Positions 20,045-28,612 are shown, counted from the first letter of the stretch. The stretch is 64,000 bases of DNA from Halomonas sp. TA22 (GCF_013009075.1 NZ_CP053108.1:3118517-3182516); one strand, 5' to 3'. Numbers and translations are program-made. The notes: generated from the letters alone by a model not told the origin.

Positions 20045-20063
20045 ATGGCCGGGAGTTTGGCTA

Positions 20064-20093
20064 TTGCTTAATAAAATTTATCTAAACTATAAG
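20064..20093 (+). promoter_or_regulatory. Possible promoter of the lipoprotein pseudogene
   Basis: TTGCTT, an 18-base AT-rich spacer and TATAAG (5/6 match to TATAAT) lie about 100 bases upstream of the decayed lipoprotein gene. The -35 is weak; the local AT-richness stands out. Confidence 0.35.
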
Positions 20094-20194
20094 AGAGCTT
20101 CTGGACTGGCTGTGTGCGTTCACCGATGTGCACGCCAGTACCATGCGTTCCGATGTGTTGTAGATATCATCATCCATGTGAGTCAAGAAGCACC

Positions 20195-20375
20195 ATGTCA
20201 GTGCGAAAACTGCTAATGCTATAATGACGACCTTGCTGTTGAGAGGGTTGGTGGGCTGTGATAATCAAGGCCCGGCTGAAGAGGCTGATGAAAGTATCGA
20301 CGAGGCGCTGGAGAGTGCCGGCGAGGGCATCGAGGAGATGGGGTTCAGGACTCCGCCGAGGAGGCTCGGAGTTGA
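20195..20375 (+). pseudogene. Decayed small lipoprotein (two frameshifts)
   Basis: Three reading frames join into one sensible protein: MSVRKLLML, then after a one-base shift at about 20222 MTTLLLRGLVGCDNQGP with a good lipobox (LVGC) and an acidic helix (EEADESIDEALESAGEGIEE), then after another one-base shift near 20338 DGVQDSAEEARS and a stop. Entire, it would be a secreted lipoprotein of about 58 residues like the small entericidin-like lipoproteins with amphipathic tails. The continuous frame instead reads into an unlikely basic tail (FRTPPRRLG). A terminator follows 27 bases later. Sequencing error at two places is the alternative. Confidence 0.65.
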
Positions 20376-20402
20376 TCGTATCCTGCGTTTGGGCATAAAA
20401 AA

Positions 20403-20425
20403 GCCGGGCTGATACCCGGCTTTTT
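20403..20425 (+). terminator. Bidirectional terminator
   Basis: GCCGGG, a CTGATA loop and CCCGGC with five T on the right and six A on the left. It serves the lipoprotein locus on the plus strand and the Tim44-like gene on the minus strand. Confidence 0.85.
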
Positions 20426-20447
20426 CGCTTACCAAAGCGGCTTGGGG

Positions 20448-21275
20448 TCAGTGGTGGGGGTTCTGCTCGATGCCTTGCACATACCAGGGGGCGCCATCAC
20501 GCATGTCGCGAGTCAGGTGCCAGGTCTCATTGAATTCGTTCTGTTCGCCATTCTCGTCGATAATGCCATGGAAGATCACCGTGGCCTCGGCATGCTTGTC
20601 CAGCTCGCATACGTCACCCAGCTCGGCCAGCAGCCGCACGACTTCGGTGCGATTGTTGGCAGGATGACGCGCGCGCTCCTCGCGCAGCAGATTGTAGAGC
20701 TCGGGAGTGACATACTCCTGAATACTGCTCAGATCGTTGTTGTCCCAGGCACGCTGCAGGGTCGTGAAATGCTCCTTGGCACCGCCGAGAAAGCGCTCCT
20801 TGTCGAACCAAGTAGGCACACTGCCCATGGCACCGCCACCGAGTGCGGCGCCGCTCTGGAACGCCTGTGGCTGGGGAGTCTCGTGAGCGGGACTGCCTGA
20901 GGAGGGCGCTGCGGTTGCCGGCTGCCGGCGACGGGCCAGGAAGCGGAACGCCAGGAATGCCAGGCCGGCGATGAGCAGAATGTCCATCAGGCGGATATTG
21001 TCGAAGGCTCCGCCGAAGAACAGTGCGGCGAGCAGCCCGCCTGCCATTAACCCACCAAGCATGCCGCCCATCCCGCCGGCGCGGGTGCCTTGGGCGTTCT
21101 GCGCGCCACGTGGAGGCTGGCTGGCCTCGCGAGTCGGCGCTGCAGCGGGGCGATCCGCCGAGCGCGAGACGCTGCCGATGTTACCGCCGCCGCCCATGCG
21201 TCGGGCTTCGGCGTGCTCGACGGCCAGGCCGAAGCCCATCATTCCCACCATTAGCATGATAAAGAAGTTTCGCAT
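20448..21275 (-). CDS. Tim44-like domain membrane protein
   Basis: 275 residues. A signal or membrane segment opens the protein (FFIMLMVGMMGFGLAVEHAEA), then a Gly/Met-rich stretch, a membrane helix pair around residues 75-112 (GGLMAGGLLAALFF, ILLIAGLAFLAFRFL), and a C-terminal Tim44-like domain from about 155 (FDKERFLGGAKEHFTTLQRAWDNNDL, WHLTRDM, WYVQGI). The domain is found in mitochondrial import factors and in widespread bacterial proteins of unknown role that face the membrane. Start chosen at the signal-like sequence; the longer frame upstream is not protein-like. Single gene. Confidence 0.85.
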   Translation of the reverse strand: MRNFFIMLMVGMMGFGLAVEHAEARRMGGGGNIGSVSRSADRPAAAPTREASQPPRGAQNAQGTRAGGMGGMLGGLMAGGLLAALFFGGAFDNIRLMDILLIAGLAFLAFRFLARRRQPATAAPSSGSPAHETPQPQAFQSGAALGGGAMGSVPTWFDKERFLGGAKEHFTTLQRAWDNNDLSSIQEYVTPELYNLLREERARHPANNRTEVVRLLAELGDVCELDKHAEATVIFHGIIDENGEQNEFNETWHLTRDMRDGAPWYVQGIEQNPHH

Positions 21276-21375
21276 CGTATCGGGACTCTCCGTATAACGG
21301 TAGGGATAGTAAGTGTTTGGACATTCTACTGATGATATTGGTTGCAAGGTAATAAAGTAATAAAAGGAGCGATTC

Positions 21376-21948
21376 ATGCGTATCCGTATAGAGCAGAGCC
21401 TGATGTTGATCGTCGATCTGCAGGCAGGGCTTCTACCTGTTATCGATGGCGGCGAACAGGCGGTGGAGGAGGCCATCTGGTTGGGGGGGCTGGCGTCACA
21501 GTTGGAGGTGCCGGTATGGCTTACTGAGCAGTATCCGGAGGGGCTGGGTGCTAGTGACGAGCGCCTGCTCCAGGCCCTGCCCGACGCGCTCCGCTGGAGA
21601 AAGTCGCACTTCGGAGCGTATGATGAGCCTGATTTTGCCAGCGCGCTGGCCGCCAGCGGACGACGTCAGATCGTCATCTGCGGCAGCGAGGCGCATATCT
21701 GTGTCATGCAGACGGCACTTGGCCTGCTTGATGCCGGTTATGAGGTCTATTGGCTGGCGGAAGCCACGGCCAGCCGGCGCCATGCGGAGGCGCAGTTGGC
21801 CATGACACGTGTGAGCGGCGCGGGTGGAGTGGCGGTGAGCGCCGATATGGTGGCTTATGAGTGGCTGCACCGCTGCGATGATCTGCGCTTCAAGAACGTG
21901 CACCGGCAGTTTCTCAAGCCGCGCTCGGCAAGAGTGCTGCGCTTCTAA
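21376..21948 (+). CDS. Isochorismatase-family cysteine hydrolase (YcaC-like)
   Basis: 190 residues. The catalytic triad of the cysteine hydrolase family is visible: Asp in LIVDLQAGLLP, Lys in RWRKSHFGAY and Cys in EAHICVMQTALGLL, with the cis-peptide region ICGSEAH. Most members hydrolyse amides or have unknown substrates; short proteins of this kind are closest to YcaC. AAGGAG seven bases before ATG sets the start. It converges with yaaA, ending ten bases from it. Confidence 0.9.
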   Translation: MRIRIEQSLMLIVDLQAGLLPVIDGGEQAVEEAIWLGGLASQLEVPVWLTEQYPEGLGASDERLLQALPDALRWRKSHFGAYDEPDFASALAASGRRQIVICGSEAHICVMQTALGLLDAGYEVYWLAEATASRRHAEAQLAMTRVSGAGGVAVSADMVAYEWLHRCDDLRFKNVHRQFLKPRSARVLRF

Positions 21949-21957
21949 GCGTAGCGC

Positions 21958-22737
21958 TCAGGAGGCACCCTCCTCGCGGGTAAAGACTAACGTTGCGCCC
22001 TCCGACATAGCAACGTTGTAGCGATAGCCGGCCACATCGAACTCCTTCAGCGCCTTGGCGTCGTTGAGACGCTCACGAATGATCCAGGCGCTCATCAGGC
22101 CGCGTGCTTTCTTGGCATAGAAGCTGATGATCTTGTACTGACCACTCTTGGCATCCTTGAACACTGGGGAGATCACCTGGCTCTTGAGCTTTTTGGCATC
22201 GATGGCCTTGAAGTACTCATTGGACGCCAGATTGACCAGCACGTTGCTGCCGCTTTCGGCCACGGCCTTGTCGAGCGCCGAGGTGAGCGTTGCTCGCCAG
22301 AAGGCGTAAAGATCCCTGCCCACGGGGTTGTCGAGCTTGGTACCCATCTCCAGGCGGTAGGGCTGGATCAAATCGAGCGGGCGCAACAGCCCATACAGGC
22401 CGGAGAGAATACGCAGATGCTGCTGGGCGAAGCGATTGTCCTCCTCGCTAAAGGTATCGGCTTCCAGGCCGACATATACATCACCTTGAAAGGCCTGGGC
22501 GGCCTGCTTGGCATTGTCGAGATTAAACGGTGGTTGCCATTCGGTGAAGCGCGCGGCATTGAGGCCGGCCAGCTTGTCGCTGATGCCCATCAGTTCAGCA
22601 ATCTGCTGTGGGGAGTAGTCCCGCAGGATCTCGATCAACTGCTGGCTCTGCTCGAGATAGTCGGGTTGGCTGTAGTGGCTCGTGCTGGGCGACGTCTCGA
22701 AGTCGAGCGTCTTGGCGGGGGAAATCACGCTGAGCAT
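21958..22737 (-). CDS. yaaA: Peroxide-stress protein YaaA
   Basis: 259 residues, the family length (E. coli 258). The N-terminus [53 protein letters not shown] and [11 protein letters not shown] are family landmarks, and the end has FDVAGYRYN. In E. coli YaaA lowers free intracellular iron under hydrogen peroxide stress. GAGGAG six bases before ATG fixes the start. Single gene. Confidence 0.95.
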   Translation of the reverse strand: MLSVISPAKTLDFETSPSTSHYSQPDYLEQSQQLIEILRDYSPQQIAELMGISDKLAGLNAARFTEWQPPFNLDNAKQAAQAFQGDVYVGLEADTFSEEDNRFAQQHLRILSGLYGLLRPLDLIQPYRLEMGTKLDNPVGRDLYAFWRATLTSALDKAVAESGSNVLVNLASNEYFKAIDAKKLKSQVISPVFKDAKSGQYKIISFYAKKARGLMSAWIIRERLNDAKALKEFDVAGYRYNVAMSEGATLVFTREEGAS

Positions 22738-22791
22738 GCAATGCTCCTCTCATCAAGGTGACACGCAGTATACCAAGACACCGTGAGGGGC

Positions 22792-22814
22792 GGGGCTATC
22801 GGTGCGATAGCCCC
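22792..22814 (-). terminator. Hairpin downstream of tas
   Basis: GGGGCTATCG, a GTG loop and CGATAGCCCC form a perfect ten-base stem 22 bases past the tas stop. No U-tract follows on either strand, so it is a weak terminator call. Confidence 0.45.
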
Positions 22815-22835
22815 TAAGCTGCTAGCCCTAAGCGA

Positions 22836-23867
22836 TCAGGGGCAGGGGTTGGGCAGGCGTTTGTGGATGGCTTCGATGGCGTCCAGTACCTCCTGGTCGA
22901 GGCGCAGCGAATCGCTGCGCAGGTTGGCTTCGAGCTGCTCCATGGTGGTTGCGCCAATGATGGTGCTGGTCAAGAAGGGGCGAGAGTTGACATAGGCCAG
23001 TGCCATCTGGGCAGGGTCCAGCTCATGCTCGCGCGCCACCTGGACATAGGCGCGAGTGGCCTGCTCGGCGATATCGGAGGTGTAGCGCTTGAAGCGCTCG
23101 TAGAGCGTCAGGCGCCCCTTGGGCGGCCATGCGCCATCAAGATACTTGCCGGAGAGCACGCCAAAGCCGAGCGGTGAGTAAGCGAGCAAACCGACTCTCT
23201 CGCGATGAGCGATCTCGGCCAGGCCCACTTCGAAGCTGCGATTGAGGAGGCTATAGGGATTCTGCACGCTGGCAACCCGTGGCACCCCCAGACTGTCGGC
23301 AAGCTGCAGGCAGCGCATCACGCCCCAGGGCGTTTCGTTGGAGAGGCCGATGGCGCGGATCTTGCCCGACGCCACCAGCTCCTTGAGTGCCGAGAGCGTC
23401 TCCTCCAACGGGGTGGCATCCTCGTCATCATCGGGGGCATAGCCGAGCTTGCCGAAGAAGTTGGTATTGCGGTCGGGCCAGTGCAGTTGGTAGAGGTCGA
23501 TATAGTCAGTGTTGAGCCGGGTCAGGCTGGCGTCGATGGCCTGCTGTAGGTGTTCGCGAGTCAGGCGCGGGCCGCCGCGGATATGCTCCATGCCTGGGCC
23601 TGCAGCCTTGGTCGCCAGGATGACGTCATCGCGTGCGCCACGCTGCTTCAGCCAGCTGCCGATATAGGCCTCGGTGCGCCCCTGAGTCTCCACCTTGGGC
23701 GGCACGGGATACATCTCGGCGGTATCGATGAAGTTGATGCCGAAGGCTACGGCGCGGTCGAGCTGTTCATGGGCTTCGGCCTCGCTGTTCTGCTCACCGA
23801 AGGTCATGGTGCCAAGGCATAGCCGACTAACATCGATGCCGGTGTCGCCGAGGGGTCGAATCTGCAT
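22836..23867 (-). CDS. tas: NADP(H)-dependent aldo/keto reductase, Tas-like
   Basis: 343 residues, close to E. coli Tas (346) along the whole chain. Landmarks: LGLGTMTFGEQNSE-like LCLGTMTFGEQNSEAEAH, DTAEMYPVPP with the catalytic Tyr, YLDLYQ-HWP-like YIDLYQLHWPDR, GLSNETPWGVMR, QNPYSLLNRSFEVGLAE and IIGATTMEQL. A beta-barrel reductase acting on carbonyls; the natural substrate is not known. The start follows GGAG six to seven bases upstream. The upstream open frame is not family-like. Confidence 0.92.
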   Translation of the reverse strand: MQIRPLGDTGIDVSRLCLGTMTFGEQNSEAEAHEQLDRAVAFGINFIDTAEMYPVPPKVETQGRTEAYIGSWLKQRGARDDVILATKAAGPGMEHIRGGPRLTREHLQQAIDASLTRLNTDYIDLYQLHWPDRNTNFFGKLGYAPDDDEDATPLEETLSALKELVASGKIRAIGLSNETPWGVMRCLQLADSLGVPRVASVQNPYSLLNRSFEVGLAEIAHRERVGLLAYSPLGFGVLSGKYLDGAWPPKGRLTLYERFKRYTSDIAEQATRAYVQVAREHELDPAQMALAYVNSRPFLTSTIIGATTMEQLEANLRSDSLRLDQEVLDAIEAIHKRLPNPCP

Positions 23868-24085
23868 TCGTCGCTCCAAGTAGAACAAGAGGTGATGAAA
23901 GCGAATGGTAGCCGGGCCATACCAAAGCGGCAAATTTAAGGGGTTGAGTCACTCAGGTGGGGGGCGTATGCTTGCCCCCCGTTGTTCGGCGGAGCCGGAT
24001 AGCTACTAGCATTAGAGATGCGATGACAGGGCAAGGGAGCGCCGTAATTGTCATCCTTCGGTCACAGGAATAAAGGTTGTTTGCC

Positions 24086-24601
24086 ATGACGCAGGCATCT
24101 TCACTGTTTACCCGTCTCGAGTATCGCCTGGCGGAGCAGCTTTTTCATACACCTTGGTTGCCGCGCTCGCCCCGCACGCAGCGCTTGACCATGCACTTGT
24201 TCAAGCGCTGCGCCGATGCGGGACATATCGCAGCGCTGTCACTTTATGGGCATATGCTGTTCCATCGCGCGCTGAGCCCCCAGGACAAGGCCAAAGGCGC
24301 CCGCTATGTACTCCAGGCCGCCCATGGCGGCGATGCGCGGGCCCAGTACCAAGCCGGTGCCATCTACGAGCATGGTTGCGCCCAGTATCCCTGTCGCGAC
24401 GATCATGCCGTGACATGGTATGCGCGTGCCGGCGAGGCTGGCCACCCGCTGGCAGCGACGCGCCTGGCCCAGGCCTACCGGCTGGGGGAGTTGAGCCTGG
24501 CAGTGGATGCCCAGCGTGCCGAGTATTGGCAGTCCCTGGCGGACCAGCAGGTGTCGGGGGACGATCTGGAGGAGTTGCTCGTAGCCGGCACTCGCCACTG
24601 A
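24086..24601 (+). CDS. Sel1-repeat protein
   Basis: 171 residues with two or three Sel1/TPR-like helical repeats: AGHIAALSLYGHMLFH, GGDARAQYQAGAIYEHGC and AGHPLAATRLAQAYRLGEL, ending in an extra helix pair. Such repeats mediate protein contacts; no enzymatic motif and no signal peptide are seen. The start is ATG nine bases after AAAGG; the TTG three codons earlier is less likely. The partner is unknown. The next gene, an exonuclease, starts about 105 bases later on the same strand. Confidence 0.8.
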   Translation: MTQASSLFTRLEYRLAEQLFHTPWLPRSPRTQRLTMHLFKRCADAGHIAALSLYGHMLFHRALSPQDKAKGARYVLQAAHGGDARAQYQAGAIYEHGCAQYPCRDDHAVTWYARAGEAGHPLAATRLAQAYRLGELSLAVDAQRAEYWQSLADQQVSGDDLEELLVAGTRH

Positions 24602-24706
24602 ATACGATCTGCCCTGGCTGGATCGGAACAGGCATTCATGAGACCCGCGGGTGCGCGACGAGGCGCCGTATCCGGCTCACAGGCCAACCATAGAGGATGC
24701 CGTCAC

Positions 24707-25231
24707 GTGACGCTGCCCACCCTGCTTGATATCGAAGCGTCCGGATTCGGGCGCGGCAGTTATCCGATCGAGATCGGCTTGGCGCGCCCCGATGGCTCAA
24801 GCTGTGCCTTCCTGATCCAGCCGCTGGAGGAGTGGACTCATTGGGACCCTCAGGCGGAGCTGCTGCACGGCATCTCCCGTAACCGCCTGGTAAGAGAGGG
24901 GCATCAGGTCGTCGAGGTGGCACGCTGGCTCAATGACGAACTGGCCGAGCTGGGCGTGGCCTACAGTGATAGCTGGGGCTATGACAATACCTGGCTATCG
25001 CTGCTGTTCCATCATGCCGGCATGCTGTCGCGCTTTCGCCTCGAGGCGCTGCGGCGGATACTGTGCGAACGGCAATTGGCGCTTTGGAGCAGCACCAAGG
25101 AGGCCTTGATTCGCGAGTGCGGTATCCGGCGGCACCGTGCTGGCGAGGATGCCCGCTTGCTGCAGCTCACTTATGTGCATACTCGCGAACGTATCGCCGC
25201 TGAGGGCGGAAAGCACCGCCCCGGTATCTGA
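24707..25231 (+). CDS. DnaQ-like DEDDh 3'-5' exonuclease
   Basis: 174 residues. ExoI motif DIEASGFG, then a DS-WGYDNTWL segment with a conserved Asp pattern, and ExoIII motif HRAGEDARLLQ (HxxxxD). These are the DEDDh metal-binding residues of proofreading and RNase T-like exonucleases; no extra domain is present, so the substrate is unclear. I chose the GTG with GAGG ten bases upstream; an ATG at 24638 would add 23 residues without family likeness. Its stop abuts the stop of the convergent oxidoreductase. Confidence 0.8.
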   Translation: MTLPTLLDIEASGFGRGSYPIEIGLARPDGSSCAFLIQPLEEWTHWDPQAELLHGISRNRLVREGHQVVEVARWLNDELAELGVAYSDSWGYDNTWLSLLFHHAGMLSRFRLEALRRILCERQLALWSSTKEALIRECGIRRHRAGEDARLLQLTYVHTRERIAAEGGKHRPGI

Positions 25232-26206
25232 TCAGCCTTCCTGCCCAACCGACAGCAGCACCTTGCCCAGGCTCGCATCGCTCGCGAGATACTCCATGGC
25301 CTGCTCTGCCCGTTCGACGGGATAGTGCCGATCGATGATCGGCATGACCTCGTCGCGCTCGAGCAGCGGCCAGACATGGGTGCGCAAGGCGGTAAGTATC
25401 TCGCCCTTGGCGTGCGCTGGCTTGGCACGCAAGGTGGAGCCGATGAGGCGTTGACGCTTCATCAGCATGCGTCCCAGGTCGAGTTCCGCCGTTCTCCCTC
25501 CCATCAAGCCGATCAATACCAGTCGGCCATCGGCGTTGAGTACCTGCTGGTTGTCAGCGAGATAACTGGCTCCCACTGGGTCGAGGATCATATCCGCACC
25601 GCCCCACGCCTTGACCGCCTCGACAAAGCTTCCCTGGTGCCGATTCCAGGCACCATCGGCACCCAGCGTACGGCAGGCATCGAGCTTCTCTTCATTGCCG
25701 GCGGTCACGAAGCAGGGGTGACCGAACGCCCGACATAGCTGGATCGCTGCCGTGCCTACGCCACTGGCACCGGCATGCAGCAGGACACGCTCCCCTGGCT
25801 TGAGGGCGCCCTCCATGAATAGGTTGAGCCAGGCGGTGGCGAATACTTCGGGCAGGGCGGCGGCCTCGCGCAGCTCCATTCCCCGAGGAATGGGCAGCAC
25901 CTGATGATGGGAGACGACGACCTCCTCGGCATAGCCGCCGCCGGCCAGCAGCGCACAGACTCTATCACCGCGCTGAAGTCCCTGCACCGCAGGGCCGTAT
26001 TCGCTGACGATGCCGCTGACCTCGAGGCCAAGGATGGTGGAGGCGCCGGGCGGCGGTGGATACTGTCCGGCACGCTGCATGAGATCGGCACGGTTCATGC
26101 CCGCCCAGACCACCCGCAGGCGCACCTCATCATCCTGCAGCGGTCCTGGGGCTGGCTGCTCACACCAGCTGAGCCGTTGGTCCTCTTCGATGGCAATGGC
26201 GTGCAT
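25232..26206 (-). CDS. NAD(P)H:quinone oxidoreductase (zinc-free MDR family, PIG3-like)
   Basis: 324 residues. GroES-like domain with GMNRADLMQRAGQYPPPPGAS and LGLEVSGIV, then a Rossmann domain with HAGASGVGTAAIQL and later DPVGA, as in PIG3/quinone oxidoreductases of the medium-chain dehydrogenase family; the structural zinc cysteines of alcohol dehydrogenases are absent. It reduces quinones or reactive enones with NADPH. A very strong AAGGAGG precedes ATG. It lies 30 bases after the LOG gene and is probably in its operon. Confidence 0.9.
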   Translation of the reverse strand: MHAIAIEEDQRLSWCEQPAPGPLQDDEVRLRVVWAGMNRADLMQRAGQYPPPPGASTILGLEVSGIVSEYGPAVQGLQRGDRVCALLAGGGYAEEVVVSHHQVLPIPRGMELREAAALPEVFATAWLNLFMEGALKPGERVLLHAGASGVGTAAIQLCRAFGHPCFVTAGNEEKLDACRTLGADGAWNRHQGSFVEAVKAWGGADMILDPVGASYLADNQQVLNADGRLVLIGLMGGRTAELDLGRMLMKRQRLIGSTLRAKPAHAKGEILTALRTHVWPLLERDEVMPIIDRHYPVERAEQAMEYLASDASLGKVLLSVGQEG

Positions 26207-26236
26207 GCTTCCTCCTTGAATGCACGAGGGGCGACC

Positions 26237-26788
26237 TCATTGAGCCGAGAGCTGCTGTTCCAGGAGATCCAGCAGGGCGCCGGGCTCGGTGGCGGACAGC
26301 AGGTTGGCACGCGTCCGCGAGGCAAGAAAGCCCTGTTCGACCACGTTGTCGAGAAAGCCTAGCAGGGGAGAGTAGAAGCCGCCGGTATCGAGCACGCCAA
26401 TCGGCTTGGCGTGCAGTTCGAGATACTGCCAGGTCCACACTTCGAACAGCTCCTCAAGGGTGCCGATACCGCCGGGCAGGGCGATGAAGGCATCGGCGTG
26501 TGCTGCCATGCTGGCCTTGCGCTCGTGCATGTTGGCCACCTTGATCAGCTGGGTCAGCCCAAGGTGGGCCTGTTCCCGCTCGACCAGATGTTCCGGCATC
26601 ACGCCGATCACTTCACCACCCTCGGCCATGACCGCATCGGCCAAGGCGCCCATCAGACCGATACGGGCACCGCCATAGACGAGGCCGTGACCACGCCGCG
26701 CGATCTCGCGCCCGAGCGTCTCGGTGGCGTTGCGGTATTGCTCTCCACGTCCCTCCCGGGACCCTAGATAGACACAGATATTAGCCAT
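26237..26788 (-). CDS. LOG-family phosphoribohydrolase (cytokinin-activating type)
   Basis: 183 residues, TIGR00730-type. YGGARIGLMGALADAV and the signature PGGIGTLEELFEVW identify the LOG/lysine-decarboxylase-like Rossmann fold. Characterised relatives cut nucleoside 5'-monophosphates to base and ribose-5-phosphate; the older label lysine decarboxylase is wrong. AGGAGG before ATG sets the start. Upstream on the same strand, 52 bases away, ends the DUF501 gene. Confidence 0.9.
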   Translation of the reverse strand: MANICVYLGSREGRGEQYRNATETLGREIARRGHGLVYGGARIGLMGALADAVMAEGGEVIGVMPEHLVEREQAHLGLTQLIKVANMHERKASMAAHADAFIALPGGIGTLEELFEVWTWQYLELHAKPIGVLDTGGFYSPLLGFLDNVVEQGFLASRTRANLLSATEPGALLDLLEQQLSAQ

Positions 26789-26840
26789 GCTGCCTCCTGA
26801 ACGAGACGTTCAATACTATCAGCTCATGCCAGCGGTGTGT

Positions 26841-27362
26841 TCAGGCCAGCATGTCGGCGATGCCATACTCCTCGTCCAGCCACTGGCCAATGACATTGTC
26901 ACCGCAAAGATGATGGGCGTACTGAGTATGCAGGCAACGCACCTGGTCCCAGTTGGCGATCCCGCCAATGCCACGCTCGCTCAGTAGCTGGCGATAACCC
27001 AGGCGCTGCGCCTCGCGTTGCGTGGCGGCAGGCATATACTTCCAGCGCAGCGCCACGTAGTCCTCGTGGCTGCGATGATAGGCAGCCAGAAACTCGGGCT
27101 CCTCCTGCAGGCGCGCCTCGAGCTGCTTGATCACGCCGCGCGCCTCGATGTGCGAGAGCTCGATCTTGAGGCGCTCCGAGCAGAGCCAGAACAGCGTCGG
27201 GAAGGGGTGACCATCGACGATGGACTCCATGCGCAGGACCAGTGGCGTACCCTGCCCATCGGTGGCCGCCAGGGCCTGTATGCCGCGCGGGGCGCGGCCC
27301 AGTTGCTGGGTGATGATCGCCAGTTGACGCTCATCGGGAGTGTTATTGGTCTGGATCACCAT
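26841..27362 (-). CDS. DUF501 family protein
   Basis: 173 residues. The diagnostic opening LGRAPRGIQALAATDGQGTPLVLRMESIVDGHPFPTLFWL, split by a short linker, then the SHIEARGVIKQLE helix and GIGGIANWDQVRCLHTQYAHHL near the end, are DUF501. Function unknown. The ATG lies inside the preceding gene (20-base overlap) with no clear ribosome site, suggesting translational coupling; a start further in is possible. It belongs to the minus-strand run from 29.9 to 25.2 kb. Confidence 0.8.
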   Translation of the reverse strand: MVIQTNNTPDERQLAIITQQLGRAPRGIQALAATDGQGTPLVLRMESIVDGHPFPTLFWLCSERLKIELSHIEARGVIKQLEARLQEEPEFLAAYHRSHEDYVALRWKYMPAATQREAQRLGYRQLLSERGIGGIANWDQVRCLHTQYAHHLCGDNVIGQWLDEEYGIADMLA

Positions 27363-27660
27363 CAGGGGGGTCTCGCAGGAATTTGGTCGAGCGCCCCACG
27401 GCACGGAAGAAGGCCTGGTTGAGTTGCACGGGGCTTGGCACATAGCGCCAGTGCCGTTCGCAGTACTCCGCTCCGCGAGCCATCAGCACGTCGTAGAGGC
27501 GATTGAACGGGGCATCATAGTCGTAGGGGTCGGCTCCGAACAACCGGATATGAGGATAGTCGGCGAAACGCTCCATGAAGAAGCGTTCGAGATCGGCCTC
27601 GACGGCGCGATGCTGAGCGGTATTGTCGGGATCGAGCCAAAGAGTGTAACGGATCACCAT
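27343..27660 (-). CDS. Hypothetical protein
   Basis: 105 residues, not recognised. It has a mixed composition with an alternating N-terminal strand (MVIRYTLWLD), an amphipathic helix and YPHIRLFGADPYDYD; no signal or membrane segment. The 3' end overlaps the DUF501 start by 20 bases, and ybaK ends 27 bases upstream, so it sits inside an operon and is likely a real gene. Codon use is like its neighbours. Confidence 0.7.
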   Translation of the reverse strand: MVIRYTLWLDPDNTAQHRAVEADLERFFMERFADYPHIRLFGADPYDYDAPFNRLYDVLMARGAEYCERHWRYVPSPVQLNQAFFRAVGRSTKFLRDPPDGDPDQ

Positions 27661-27687
27661 GTGCGTCTCCCGGTTCGAGGCGTCGAA

Positions 27688-28155
27688 TCAGCGCGAGATA
27701 TCCGCTACCTTGGCCTGAGTCAGGCGCACGAGATCGTCATGCGACAAGCCGATCTCCAGGCCGCGCCGCCCCCCGCTGATGTGCACCAGGGCAAGCCGCT
27801 GTGCCCGCTCGTCGAGAAAGGTCGGTAGCCGACGCTTCTGGCCCAGCGGACTGATGCCGCCTACCACATAGCCGGTGACACGCTCGGCATCTGCAGGGTC
27901 GGCCATGGCGACCTTTCGGGCTCCCGCGGCACGCGCCAGTGCCTTGAGGTCGAGCTGACGGTCGACCGAGACGATGGCCACCACGAACCGGTCGCCGTCG
28001 AGGCGCGCCAACAGCGTCTTGAAGACGCTGCCTGGCGCGAGCCCCAGCGCCTCGGCGGCCTCCAGGCCATAGGCGGGGGCGCGAGCGTCGTGCGGATACT
28101 CCTTCAGGAAGTAGCTTACGCCACTCCGCTCCAGGGTACGAATTGCCGGTGTCAC
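27688..28155 (-). CDS. ybaK: Cys-tRNA(Pro)/Cys-tRNA(Cys) deacylase, YbaK/EbsC
   Basis: 155 residues. YbaK landmarks: the Lys in GSVFKTLLARLDGD, LDLKALARAAGARKVAMADP, GYVVGGISPLGQKRRLPTFLDE and HISGGRRGLEIGL. It hydrolyses mischarged Cys-tRNA(Pro) after misacylation by prolyl-tRNA synthetase, a trans-editing factor. The start ATG overlaps the stop of the thioesterase gene (ATGA). Family length is about 159. Confidence 0.93.
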   Translation of the reverse strand: MTPAIRTLERSGVSYFLKEYPHDARAPAYGLEAAEALGLAPGSVFKTLLARLDGDRFVVAIVSVDRQLDLKALARAAGARKVAMADPADAERVTGYVVGGISPLGQKRRLPTFLDERAQRLALVHISGGRRGLEIGLSHDDLVRLTQAKVADISR

Positions 28156-28562
28156 GTGGCGGTCTTGGCAGAGCTCTGCAGATGCGCCTCGAGCGCTTGG
28201 CGCAGCTCACCCTCGATGGCCATGGCGCGCTTGCCGGCATGGTCATAGTGCACCATTACCGTGTTGCCGAAGGCGGCCAGCGTGTGGTTCTGCCACGCCT
28301 CCTGGGTCACCGTGAAGGAGCTCGTGCCCAGGCGGGTGAGGTAAGTGCGAATCTCGACGTGCTGGCCATAGTAGAGTTCGGCCCGGAATTCGACATCGTA
28401 GCGTGCCAGGATCAGCCGCCACTGGCGCGGGTCCAGGTCGGGGGTGAACAGCCGAAAGATATCGGTACGTGCCTGTTCGAACCAGACCGGCAGATGGGTA
28501 TTGTTGATATGCCCCAGCGCATCGGTGTCGGAGAAGGCGGGATCAAGGTGATGTGTGTACAT
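28152..28562 (-). CDS. YbgC/4HBT-family acyl-CoA thioesterase
   Basis: 136 residues, a single hot-dog fold. The active-site block FSDTDALGHINNTHLPVWFEQAR holds the catalytic Asp and the helix typical of 4-hydroxybenzoyl-CoA-type thioesterases; VEFRAELYYGQHVEI is the second family block. It hydrolyses an acyl-CoA of unknown chain length. Start chosen at MYTHHLDP; another ATG ten codons upstream is possible. It overlaps ybaK by four bases. Confidence 0.85.
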   Translation of the reverse strand: MYTHHLDPAFSDTDALGHINNTHLPVWFEQARTDIFRLFTPDLDPRQWRLILARYDVEFRAELYYGQHVEIRTYLTRLGTSSFTVTQEAWQNHTLAAFGNTVMVHYDHAGKRAMAIEGELRQALEAHLQSSAKTAT

Positions 28563-28612
28563 GGCTTGGCTCTCGTGGAAAGTGCTCAGCATTGACACGC
28601 CTGACCCGACGG

